NCBI GenBank assembly: GCA_946548085.1
Contig: CAMNPN010000012.1
Span: 1-64,000 of the forward strand
From: an uncultured Prevotella sp.
Lineage (GTDB): Bacteria > Bacteroidota > Bacteroidia > Bacteroidales > Bacteroidaceae
Length of the DNA stretch: 64,000 nucleotides
Reading direction: 5' to 3'
In this document: in pieces, positions 22,691 through 31,129 of the stretch
Position numbering within the stretch: position 1 is the stretch's first letter
How the letters are laid out: every line of letters begins with the position of its first letter
Program-made: the position numbers and the translations under genes
Notes under the pieces: generated by a model
What the model saw: the letters and a program-made list of their open reading frames with translations, nothing else
Told to the model about the DNA's origin: nothing
Database searches by the model: none

Positions 22691-24091
22691 ATGCCGAAAG
22701 TAAAGAACAGCGAACAGCTGCTTTCCTATATCCGGGAAGGTCGTACGATGACACAGCGCGAGAAGCTGTGGCTCATCGTCAGTCTGTCTATCCCTTCTAT
22801 CCTGGCACAGATCTCTGCCACCGTCATGTTTTTCATCGACGCCTCGATGGTGGGACACCTTGGAGCGAAGGCCTCGGCAGCCATCGGACTGGTGGAGACG
22901 ACAGGATGGCTGATGGGTGGACTGGGCTCAGCGGCCAACATGGGCTTCTCCGTACAAGTGGCCCATTTCATTGGCGCAAATGATCTTGAGGCGGCCCGCC
23001 GAGTACTCCGACAATCGTTTGTCTGCTGCACAATCTGGGCACTATTCATCTCCATCACCGCCGTCTGTGTATCCCCTTTCCTTCCCTTCTGGCTGGGCGG
23101 TAACGAAGATATCGCCCGCGATGCATCACTCTATTTTGCCATCTTCGGACTCGGAGGTATCTTTTTCCAGATGGAGGGCCTTGCTGGCTCGATGCTGAAA
23201 TGCTCAGGAAACATGAAGATTCCGTCAATGCTGAATATAGGCATGTGCTTGATGGACGTCGTGTTCAACTACATCTTTATATATATTCTCGACATGGGTG
23301 TCGTGGGTGCAGCCATCGGTACAAGTCTCGCCATGCTGGTCACAGCTTGTCTGATGCTCTACTTCCTCCTGGTAAAGTCTGAGATGCTATCCCTTTATAA
23401 GAGGGGCGACAGTTCCTCAGGCTTTAGAGTCACATCCGACGTAGTCAGCACAGCCATAAAGATAGGTGCCCCCATGGGACTGCAACATCTGCTTATGGGG
23501 TCGGCACAGATTGTGAGCACGCTTATTGTCGCCCCCTTAGGCACAGTCGCCATCGCTGCTCATTCACTGGCCATCACCGTCGAGAGCCTGTGTTACATGC
23601 CAGGCTACGGCATTGCCGAGGCAGCTACGACGCTTGTAGGGCAAGGTATCGGGGCTGGGCAGAGGCTTCTTACACGCTCTTTTGCACGTATGTCCGTCGG
23701 ACTGGGTGTCAGTGTAATGACGATTATGGGTGTACTGATGTGGATCTTCGCCCCCGAACTGATGGCATTAATGTCACCCGTCGAAGAGGTCATCACTCTG
23801 GGTACACAGGTGCTCCGTATTGAGGCGTGGGCAGAGCCAATGTTTGCAGCAGCCATTGTCAGCAACGGCGTATTCATTGGCGCTGGCGACACGATCATCC
23901 CTGCCATCATGAGCCTTGGTTCGATGTGGGCCGTCCGTCTTACACTCGCAGCCTCGCTCGCCCCACGATTTGGACTAAAGGGTGTCTGGACGGCAATGGC
24001 TATCGAACTCACCTTCCGTGGCGGCATTTTCCTGGCAAGACTCTTCAAGGGAGCCTGGACAGAGCGGCTAATCGTAAAGGGTGATAAATAA
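22691..24091 (+). CDS. MATE-family efflux transporter
   Basis: 466 aa, about 12 TM; GHLGAKASAAIGLVETTGWL and FIGANDLEAARRVLRQS. Confidence 0.93.
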   Translation: MPKVKNSEQLLSYIREGRTMTQREKLWLIVSLSIPSILAQISATVMFFIDASMVGHLGAKASAAIGLVETTGWLMGGLGSAANMGFSVQVAHFIGANDLEAARRVLRQSFVCCTIWALFISITAVCVSPFLPFWLGGNEDIARDASLYFAIFGLGGIFFQMEGLAGSMLKCSGNMKIPSMLNIGMCLMDVVFNYIFIYILDMGVVGAAIGTSLAMLVTACLMLYFLLVKSEMLSLYKRGDSSSGFRVTSDVVSTAIKIGAPMGLQHLLMGSAQIVSTLIVAPLGTVAIAAHSLAITVESLCYMPGYGIAEAATTLVGQGIGAGQRLLTRSFARMSVGLGVSVMTIMGVLMWIFAPELMALMSPVEEVITLGTQVLRIEAWAEPMFAAAIVSNGVFIGAGDTIIPAIMSLGSMWAVRLTLAASLAPRFGLKGVWTAMAIELTFRGGIFLARLFKGAWTERLIVKGDK

Positions 24092-24104
24092 GCAAAAACA
24101 AACA

Positions 24105-24404
24105 AGAGCACAAAAAAGCCGTCCAAGGGTCATCAACGACTCCAGGGCGGCACCAACAATCTATGAATAACTAAAAACCTTTTCTAAGAAAAACGGAGTG
24201 TCACCACTGCGTCTGTTATCCTTACTTGCAATCCTCTTCCTAACACCTTAGAAATACCTACTGCCAATCAAAAATTATAAACCTAAAACCTAAATCTAAC
24301 TAACAATTAACTCTAACTAACTATAACTAAACTAAACCTATTTCAATCTTTACCTTACTAATACCTCTGTATTGTATGATCTATTGAAGATCTTTTGTCT
24401 TTTG
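24105..24404 (-). ncRNA. Candidate independent small RNA with a long C-free segment
   Basis: TTG-N19-TACCTTTG promoter, GCCGCCC...GGACGGC-TTTTTT terminator, no ORF of size; 105 nt without C. Confidence 0.55.
24112..24151 (-). terminator. Rho-independent terminator
   Basis: - strand GCCGCCC...GGACGGC followed by TTTTTT. Confidence 0.6.
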
Positions 24405-24410
24405 ACGTTG

Positions 24411-24418
24411 CAAAGGTA
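24411..24418 (-). promoter_or_regulatory. -7 box TACCTTTG of the candidate ncRNA
   Basis: TTG at 24439-24441, 19-nt spacer, TACCTTTG. Confidence 0.6.
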
Positions 24419-24547
24419 CGACGATTTACTAAACTGGCAATGGATTATTACCTTTTTTCCTCAAAAAAGGGCCTTTCTTTTGACATAAGTCAACGCGTTG
24501 TGTACGAACACACCCCAATTGTGTACGAAAACAACACTATTTCACAA

Positions 24548-25348
24548 TTAAAGAGCTCCCGCCACTTTGTTGGTCAGGTCGACGAACTCTGCGATGGAGA
24601 GTTGTTCAGGGCGTCGCGTCAGGAGCGAAGCATGATTTGTGAAGAACGACGACTCTGCTGGCAGCAGCTGTCTGAGGGAAACGCGCAGCATCTTCCGTCG
24701 CTGACCAAACACCGTCTTCACCACACGGCGGAACAACTGCTCATCACAGCCAAGGTCAGTCACAGAGTTACGTGTCATGCGAATCACGGCACTCTGCACC
24801 TTGGGGGGAGGATTGAATACGTTGGGCTCTACGGTAAACAGATAATCCACGTGATACCATGCCTGGATGAGGACGGATAGGATGCCATACTGCTTGCTGC
24901 CTGGCTGCGAGGCCATCCGCAGGGCCACCTCATGCTGGATCATACCTGTGCAGCAAGGGATGAGGTCTTTGTTGTCGAGCATCTTGAAGAATATCTGCGA
25001 CGATATGTCGTAGGGATAATTACCTGTCAGCACGAAGGGCTGTCCGCCAAACACCTCACGGAGGTCCATGCGGAGGAAATCACCCTCAATTATATGGGGG
25101 GTACGATGATCATCATCCCGAAACAACGTCTGTTTCAGATACGCCACACTCTCGCGGTCTATCTCCACCACTTTCAGCGGGCGGGGTTTCTCTATCAGGA
25201 ACTGCGTCATCACGCCCATGCCCGGGCCCACTTCGAGCACAGGCAGCTCGGCGTAAGGTTCATCCACAGTGTCTGCTATCCTCTTTGCAATGCTGAGGTC
25301 AGTCAGGAAATGCTGACCGAGATTCTTTTTGGGTCGTACTTGTTTCAT
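24548..25348 (-). CDS. rsmA: 16S rRNA (adenine1518/1519-N6) dimethyltransferase KsgA/RsmA
   Basis: MKQVRPKKNLGQHFLTDLSIAKRIAD and LTGNYPYDISSQIFFKML; listed ORF over-extended past the promoter. Confidence 0.95.
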   Translation of the reverse strand: MKQVRPKKNLGQHFLTDLSIAKRIADTVDEPYAELPVLEVGPGMGVMTQFLIEKPRPLKVVEIDRESVAYLKQTLFRDDDHRTPHIIEGDFLRMDLREVFGGQPFVLTGNYPYDISSQIFFKMLDNKDLIPCCTGMIQHEVALRMASQPGSKQYGILSVLIQAWYHVDYLFTVEPNVFNPPPKVQSAVIRMTRNSVTDLGCDEQLFRRVVKTVFGQRRKMLRVSLRQLLPAESSFFTNHASLLTRRPEQLSIAEFVDLTNKVAGAL

Positions 25349-25353
25349 GGGTG

Positions 25354-25361
25354 CAAAGGTA
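25354..25361 (-). promoter_or_regulatory. -7 box TACCTTTG, 5 nt from the rsmA ATG
   Basis: TTTG-N19-TACCTTTG-CACCC-ATG. Confidence 0.7.
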
Positions 25362-25494
25362 CGATTAAGTGAGCAAACCACAAAAGAAAACAATAAGTTT
25401 CTTTGTATTTTCGAGCATGAGTACCTTCGAGACACTGTCTCAGAGATACGAATAAGTGAGATAAATACCAAATAGTCTTTGAGAAATCCAAACG

Positions 25495-25521
25495 AAAAAC
25501 AGGCTGGATTCACATCCAGCC
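25495..25521 (-). terminator. Rho-independent terminator of the small-peptide unit
   Basis: GGCTGGAT/ATCCAGCC perfect 8-bp stem then TGTTTTT on the - strand. Confidence 0.7.
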
Positions 25522-25555
25522 CGCCTTCTTCTATGCTTTCTCTCTAAATCATTCG

Positions 25556-25648
25556 TTATTTCAGACCTAAATTGATGTCGTTATTGACCTTCACGGCCTC
25601 AGCCACACAGACTGCAACGACGAATGTTACCATAAATCCTAATACCAT
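25556..25648 (-). CDS. Small hydrophobic peptide, 30 aa
   Basis: MVLGFMVTFVVAVCVAEAVKVNNDINLGLK*; purine-rich RBS GAGAAAGGA; TTTG-N20-TACCTTTG promoter and terminator. Confidence 0.55.
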   Translation of the reverse strand: MVLGFMVTFVVAVCVAEAVKVNNDINLGLK

Positions 25649-25705
25649 AACTTTTTCCTTTCTCAATTCTTTATAAATGTTATCCTGTTTGTCTTAACGA
25701 CGGTG

Positions 25706-25713
25706 CAAAGGTA
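25706..25713 (-). promoter_or_regulatory. -7 box of the small-peptide transcript
   Basis: TTTG(25734-25737)-N20-TACCTTTG. Confidence 0.7.
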
Positions 25714-25830
25714 CGACTGTTTGCGCACACAAGCAAATTTTTAGACAAGAAAAGTCTCCAAAAGTAGGGTTTCGTTGACGCGTGTCAATGATTTGTTGGC
25801 TTTTTATTTTGCATTTCACTCAATTTACAC

Positions 25831-25838
25831 TACCTTTG
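25831..25838 (+). promoter_or_regulatory. -7 box TACCTTTG, 4 nt from the ATG of the flippase-like gene
   Basis: TTTG(25808-25811)-N19-TACCTTTG-CACC-ATG. Confidence 0.75.
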
Positions 25839-25842
25839 CACC

Positions 25843-26880
25843 ATGGAAATGAAAACTATTCTCACCAACGCAGCCAAAATAGGCTTCCCCGTCTTTCTGG
25901 GCGGAATCATCCTGTATTGGATGTATCGAGGTGAGGACTTCGGACGATTCTATGAAGTGATGACAAAGGAGATGGACTGGACGTGGATGCTTCTTTCCTT
26001 CCCTTTTGGCATTCTGGCGCAGATGTTCCGTGGCTGGAGATGGAAGCAGACGCTGGATCCCATCGTGAACTCAGACTCTACTCCTATCACGCAGCAAGAA
26101 AAAACGCAGATCCGCAGTTCCGTCTGTATCTATGCCATCTTTCTTTCTTACGCCGTCAGTCTGATTATTCCCCGTATCGGAGAGTTCACACGATGCGGCG
26201 TGCTGAAGCGCTACGATGGCATCTCGTTCTCGAAAGCGCTTGGGACGGTGGTAACAGAGCGGGCTGTAGACACGCTCATCGTGCTTGCCTACTCCGGACT
26301 GATCCTGCTACTGGAGATGAGCACCTTCGGCACCTTCTTTCAGAAGACAGGCACAAGCCTGGACAATATGCTGAGCCACTTTTCGCCTACAGGCTACCTT
26401 GTCACAGCTATCTGCGCCGTGGCCGCCCTCATCCTGCTGCACGTGTTACTGAAGAACTTCTCTATATATAATAAGGTGAAGATGACGCTGAGTGGCATCT
26501 GGGAAGGAGTGCTCTCGCTGAGGGGGGTGAGCAATCTTCCATTATACCTGTTCTTCTCCGTCGGCATCTGGGTGTGCTATTTCCTGCACTTCTACCTTAC
26601 ATTCTTCTGTTTCGACTTCACCTCAGAGTTGGGCATTGGCTGTGCACTGGTATCCTTCGTGGTGGCCAACTTCGCCGTCATCGTACCCACGCCCAACGGT
26701 GCCGGCTCGTGGCATTTCGCCATCAAGACAATGCTCATCCTCTATGGCGTGGCTGACGAACGGGCGCTGTGGTTTGTACTCATCGTACACACCGTTCAGA
26801 CGATGCTCGTCGTCGTTCTGGGTATTTATGCCTGGGTGGCACTCTCGTTTTCAGGGCGGTTTTCGAGGAGTGTGGAGTGA
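25843..26880 (+). CDS. Lysylphosphatidylglycerol synthase TM / flippase-like (UPF0104-type) membrane protein
   Basis: 345 aa, multiple TM; RIGEFTRCGVLKRYDGISFSKALGTVVTERAVD and PTPNGAGSWHFAIKTML. Confidence 0.88.
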   Translation: MEMKTILTNAAKIGFPVFLGGIILYWMYRGEDFGRFYEVMTKEMDWTWMLLSFPFGILAQMFRGWRWKQTLDPIVNSDSTPITQQEKTQIRSSVCIYAIFLSYAVSLIIPRIGEFTRCGVLKRYDGISFSKALGTVVTERAVDTLIVLAYSGLILLLEMSTFGTFFQKTGTSLDNMLSHFSPTGYLVTAICAVAALILLHVLLKNFSIYNKVKMTLSGIWEGVLSLRGVSNLPLYLFFSVGIWVCYFLHFYLTFFCFDFTSELGIGCALVSFVVANFAVIVPTPNGAGSWHFAIKTMLILYGVADERALWFVLIVHTVQTMLVVVLGIYAWVALSFSGRFSRSVE

Positions 26881-27360
26881 GGAGTGTGGAGTGAGAATAG
26901 TCTGAGATTTAAAGATGAAATTATGAATGACTTTTTTTATAAGAAACTTGATGCATACAAAATAGCGAAAGAGTTCACTATTTACGTCTATTCTCTATTA
27001 AGAAAATATCCAGCACTTGAACAACATGCCATGTGCGACCAACTAAGGCGGGCTGTCATATCCGTGCCTTCAAATATAGCAGAGGGGATGGGGCGCATGG
27101 CTATCAAGGAGAGGATACACTTTCTTGAAATATCTTACGCTTCTTTAAACGAAGTACTTTGCCAGTTGGATATCTCTGAAGCTCTTGGATATATCACGGC
27201 TGATGAGCTGAGAACTGCTGAAGACATGTCTGACAGACTGGCGAGGGTCATGTCTGGTCTTAGGAAATCATTAAACGACAAAGTTATTAATAACGAGTGA
27301 TGGCATGTGACGGGTAGGAGTATTCTCACTCCACACTCCCCACTCCACACTCCACGAAAA
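26860..27360. mobile_element. IVS-like element: 40-nt inverted-repeat arms enclosing a four-helix-bundle gene
   Basis: 26860-26899 vs reverse complement of 27321-27360: 38/40 identical; arms contain tandem GGAGTGTGGAGTG units. Confidence 0.65.
26923..27300 (+). CDS. Four-helix-bundle protein (23S rRNA IVS / S23 family)
   Basis: MNDFFYKKLDAYKIAKEFTIYVYSLLRKYP...DQLRRAVISVPSNIAEGMGR...HFLEISYASLNEVLCQLDIS. Confidence 0.92.
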   Translation: MNDFFYKKLDAYKIAKEFTIYVYSLLRKYPALEQHAMCDQLRRAVISVPSNIAEGMGRMAIKERIHFLEISYASLNEVLCQLDISEALGYITADELRTAEDMSDRLARVMSGLRKSLNDKVINNE

Positions 27361-27374
27361 AATTAAAAACAACT

Positions 27375-28832
27375 ATGAGTGAAATCAAGAATCTGAACCC
27401 AGCGTGCATCTGGAAGAACTTCTATGCACTGACACAGGTGCCCCGTCCCAGCGGGCATCTTGAGAGAATCCAGCAGTTCCTGCTCGACTTCGGCAAGGAG
27501 GCAGGCGTCGAGGCCTTCAAGGACCCCGCAGGCAACATCGTGATGCGCAAGCCCGCCTCGCCCGGCTGCGAGAGGAAGAAGGGCGTCATCCTGCAGGCCC
27601 ACATGGACATGGTGCCGCAGAAGACACCTGAGTCGACCCACAACTTCGAGACCGATCCCATCGAGCCCTGGATCGACGGCGAGTGGGTGAAGGCCAAGGG
27701 CACGACCCTCGGAGCCGACAACGGCCTGGGCGTGGCAGCCATCATGGCCATCATGGAGGACAAGACGCTGAAGCACGGCCCCATCAACGCGCTGATCACC
27801 GCTGACGAGGAGACGGGCATGTATGGTGCCAACGACCTGCCTGAGGGCGAACTGGAGGGCGACATCCTCATGAACCTCGACTCGGAGCACTGGGGCAAGT
27901 TCGTCATCGGCTCCGCAGGAGGCATCGACGTGACGGCCACCCTCGACTACCAGGAGGCCGAGACCGACCCCGAGGACGCCGCCGTCAAGGTGACCGTCAA
28001 AGGTCTGCGGGGCGGACACTCCGGACTGGAGATCCACGAAGGCCGCGCCAATGCCAACAAACTGCTCGTGCGCCTCGTCCGTGAGGCCGTAGAAGAGCTC
28101 GACGCCCGTCTGGCCTGCTGGCAGGGTGGCAACATGCGCAACGCCATCCCCTTCAAGGCCGAGGCCGTGCTCACGCTCCCCAAGGAGAACCTTGAGGCCA
28201 TGAAAGAGCTCGCACAGGACTGGCTCGACGACTTCACCGACGAGTACAAAGGCATCGAGACAGGCATCGAAGTGATCTGCGAGGCGGTGGAAACGCCCCA
28301 GACAGAAGTGCCCGTGGAGATACAGGACAACCTCATCAACGCCATCTACGGCTGTCACGACGGCGTGATCCGCATGATCCCCTCCTACCCCTCTGTCGTG
28401 GAGACCTCCTCCAACCTCGCCATCATCAACATCGGCGCAGGCAAGGCCTCGCTCAAGATCCTGGCCCGCTCCAGCCGCGAGGACATGAAGGACTACATCG
28501 TCAAGACCCTCGAGAGCTGCTTCTCGATGGCAGGCATGAAGGTGGAGACCGCTGGAAGCTACGGCGGATGGGACCCCAATCCCGACTCCGAGATCCTGAA
28601 CCTGCTGCTCAAGGAGTACAAGGCCCTCTTCGGCGAGGACGGCATCGTACAGGTAGACCACGCAGGCCTCGAGTGCTCCGTCATCCTCGGCAAGTACCCC
28701 CATCTGGATGTCGTCAGCCTCGGCCCCACGATGAAGTCGCCCCACACCACCACCGAGCGCGCCCTCATCAAGACCGTCGAGCCCTTCTGGACGCTGCTCA
28801 AGAAGACCCTCGAGGACATCCCTGAGAAATAA
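27375..28832 (+). CDS. pepD: Aminoacyl-histidine dipeptidase (cytosol nonspecific dipeptidase)
   Basis: 485 aa; QAHMDMVPQK, GTTLGADNGLGVAA, DEETGMYGA, KGLRGGHSG. Confidence 0.95.
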   Translation: MSEIKNLNPACIWKNFYALTQVPRPSGHLERIQQFLLDFGKEAGVEAFKDPAGNIVMRKPASPGCERKKGVILQAHMDMVPQKTPESTHNFETDPIEPWIDGEWVKAKGTTLGADNGLGVAAIMAIMEDKTLKHGPINALITADEETGMYGANDLPEGELEGDILMNLDSEHWGKFVIGSAGGIDVTATLDYQEAETDPEDAAVKVTVKGLRGGHSGLEIHEGRANANKLLVRLVREAVEELDARLACWQGGNMRNAIPFKAEAVLTLPKENLEAMKELAQDWLDDFTDEYKGIETGIEVICEAVETPQTEVPVEIQDNLINAIYGCHDGVIRMIPSYPSVVETSSNLAIINIGAGKASLKILARSSREDMKDYIVKTLESCFSMAGMKVETAGSYGGWDPNPDSEILNLLLKEYKALFGEDGIVQVDHAGLECSVILGKYPHLDVVSLGPTMKSPHTTTERALIKTVEPFWTLLKKTLEDIPEK

Positions 28833-28846
28833 ACCCTCCGATTCCT

Positions 28847-29524
28847 ATGGCACAGGGACTAACCATCTATTTCACCGTGCACGCCAACCCGCTGAAGAAC
28901 GAGGACGGCGAGACCACCTACCAGGTGCGTCAAGACACACGGGGCTCCCTCAACACCAAGGGATTGCAGGACGATCTGCGCACCCACCACACCATGCCTG
29001 CGGTTGACCTGGAGCCCGTCGTCGGGATGCTCGCCCGCCTGCTGGCCGAGAAGATGGTGGACAACGCGAAGGTCCATCTCGAGGGCCTCGGCGTCTTCTC
29101 GCTCACCCTTGGGCTGAAGCCCGAGGTCGACGAGGACGGCAAGAAGCACAAGCGGGTAGCGACAAGCCCGGAGAAGATCACGGGCAACGACGTGGAGATC
29201 ACGGGCGTGAGTTTCGTGCCCGACAAGGCGTTCCTCGAAACCATCCGCAGCAAGTCGCCCCACTTCACGCAATCCGGCGGCAAGGGCAGGGTCGGCCACT
29301 CCTGGGACTATACGGAGGAGCAGGTCAAGGCGTTCCTGACGGACTGGTTCAGCGAGAACCAGTACATCAACCGCCGCCTTTTCCGCTTCTGCACCCATGT
29401 GACGAAATACAAGGCCGAGCAATGGCTCCGGCGGCTCTCCTCGGGCGAGAACCCGTTTCTCATCGAGGAAGAGCGCATGCGGAACCTGTATTACTACCTC
29501 AATCCCGACTACTCGCCCGAATAG
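28847..29524 (+). CDS. HU-like DNA-binding protein with a C-terminal extension
   Basis: N-terminal HU-related fold typical of Bacteroidetes (LARLLAEKMVDNAKVHLEGLGVFSLTL) plus an extra about 100-aa domain. Confidence 0.75.
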   Translation: MAQGLTIYFTVHANPLKNEDGETTYQVRQDTRGSLNTKGLQDDLRTHHTMPAVDLEPVVGMLARLLAEKMVDNAKVHLEGLGVFSLTLGLKPEVDEDGKKHKRVATSPEKITGNDVEITGVSFVPDKAFLETIRSKSPHFTQSGGKGRVGHSWDYTEEQVKAFLTDWFSENQYINRRLFRFCTHVTKYKAEQWLRRLSSGENPFLIEEERMRNLYYYLNPDYSPE

Positions 29525-29549
29525 GAATCCGGCTGAGCAGTCCATCATC

Positions 29550-29589
29550 CAAGCCTGGACCGGCAGCAGCGCCTGCCGACCCAGGCTTG
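29550..29589 (+). terminator. Strong hairpin downstream of the HU-like gene
   Basis: CAAGCCTGG...CCAGGCTTG with inner CGGCAG/CTGCCG. Confidence 0.5.
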
Positions 29590-29644
29590 ATTCTGTGTCT
29601 ATAGTGCCTGTTAACTATGTCTGAACAGCGTCTAAACCACATCT

Positions 29645-29732
29645 CCGACTATAGTCAGACACTTGACCGACTTAAGTCAGACACTTGTCCGACTATAGTC
29701 AGACACTTGACTGACAGTAGTCAGACACATAG
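29645..29732. repeat. Tandem array of four 22-bp units with internal palindromes
   Basis: CCGACTATAGTCAGACACTTGN repeated at exact 22-nt spacing. Confidence 0.9.
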
Positions 29733-29856
29733 TTTACCTGCTGGTTAGCTGTACCTATGTCCCTCATACGCACTCGACTCTGGGAGCAAGAGCAGCCGCC
29801 AGGACATCGAGGCCAGCAGCACAGGCGCATCAGCCATCCTGCACAAATAGCACATT

Positions 29857-29900
29857 TTTCATCAAAAAATCCGCGGAATGCTTGCATCTGCGGATTTTTT
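29857..29900. terminator. Bidirectional terminator-like hairpin
   Basis: AAAAAATCCGC...GCGGATTTTTTT. Confidence 0.6.
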
Positions 29901-30086
29901 TGCGTACCTTTGCAGCCAGATTCACTAAAGTATTAACAAAATTATGGACGATTACCCGGCGGAAACTTTTAAACGTTAAGGCTGGAGGAAAGGCAGGCAA
30001 GACCGCTAATCCTCTTGCCGCTAAATCATTTCTCGCGCTACCGCACCCCTCGTGCCACCGCGCCACCGAAAACAAGGATTAGCAAA

Positions 30087-31013
30087 ATGAAGACATTCTG
30101 GAACACCCAAGGCGGACTGAGCCAACTCTCAGAGTGGCAGCCCAATTGCTGGATTCAGGTGACATGCCCCACCGAAGACGACCAGCACGAACTGGAAGAG
30201 CAGTTCAACATCCCCGACTACTTCATGTCGGACATCAGCGATACCGACGAGCGAGCCCGTTACGAATACGACGACGGCTGGATGCTCATCATCCTTCGTA
30301 TCCCTTATGTCAAAGAGATACGTTCTCGGACCCCCTACACCACGGTGCCGCTCGGCATCATCCACAAGCGCGACGTGACCATCACCGTGTGCTACTACGA
30401 GACGAACATGATGATCGACTTCGTGTCGTTCCAGCAGAAGCGCAATGCGGGGTTCACCGACTATGTCGACATGATCTTCCGCCTGTTCCTCTCCTCTGCC
30501 GTGTGGTACCTGAAGCGCCTGAAGCAGATATCGATGCTCATCGACAAGGCCAAGCGTAACCTCGACAAGGAGGTGAACAACGAGAGCCTGATCGGCCTCA
30601 GCCGCCTGCAGGATTCGCTCACCTACTTCCAGACCTCCATCCGCGGCAACGAGAACTTACTGCAGAAGCTGAAGTTCAAGCTCCAGATCGACGAGCTGGA
30701 TGCCGACCTCATTGAAGACGTGAACATCGAGATGTCGCAGGCCCGCGAGACCACCTCGATCTACTCCGACATCCTGGAGTCGACGATGGACACCTATTCT
30801 TCTATTATTAATAATAATATGAATACGGTGATGCGTACGCTGACCTCGGTGACGATCATCATGATGATACCCACGCTGGTCACCTCGATGTTCGGCATGA
30901 ACCTCGTCAACGGCATGGAGGAAAAACCCTGGGGATTTATCTTCGCAATGATCGTTTCGGTGGCCATATCGGGCATCGCATGGTGGTTTTTCCGCTCGAA
31001 ACGGCTGGTTTAG
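30087..31013 (+). CDS. CorA-type magnesium transporter
   Basis: C-terminal TSMFGMNLVNGM signature and two TM helices; start moved to MKTFWN. Confidence 0.92.
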   Translation: MKTFWNTQGGLSQLSEWQPNCWIQVTCPTEDDQHELEEQFNIPDYFMSDISDTDERARYEYDDGWMLIILRIPYVKEIRSRTPYTTVPLGIIHKRDVTITVCYYETNMMIDFVSFQQKRNAGFTDYVDMIFRLFLSSAVWYLKRLKQISMLIDKAKRNLDKEVNNESLIGLSRLQDSLTYFQTSIRGNENLLQKLKFKLQIDELDADLIEDVNIEMSQARETTSIYSDILESTMDTYSSIINNNMNTVMRTLTSVTIIMMIPTLVTSMFGMNLVNGMEEKPWGFIFAMIVSVAISGIAWWFFRSKRLV

Positions 31014-31129
31014 CATCTTTTAACATCATTTGAGGCTTTTATCTTTACTTTTTTTAGTACCTTTGACGCCAAATGTGATGATGCGACGCGTCATTAATAG
31101 AAATATGTGTCAGTAACTAAAGAAGTTAA

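Noticed and set aside
26923-27300. Diversity-generating retroelement (Avd plus RT and template repeat)
   Set aside because: The four-helix-bundle protein is Avd-like in fold, but there is no reverse transcriptase and no template/variable repeat pair in the window
27363-28745. 460-aa antisense ORF over pepD
   Set aside because: Product of GC-rich codon bias; composition (V/D/H/L/G rich) is not protein-like and pepD is unmistakable
29645-29732. Possible CRISPR array
   Set aside because: Units are contiguous at 22-nt period with no spacers and no cas genes nearby
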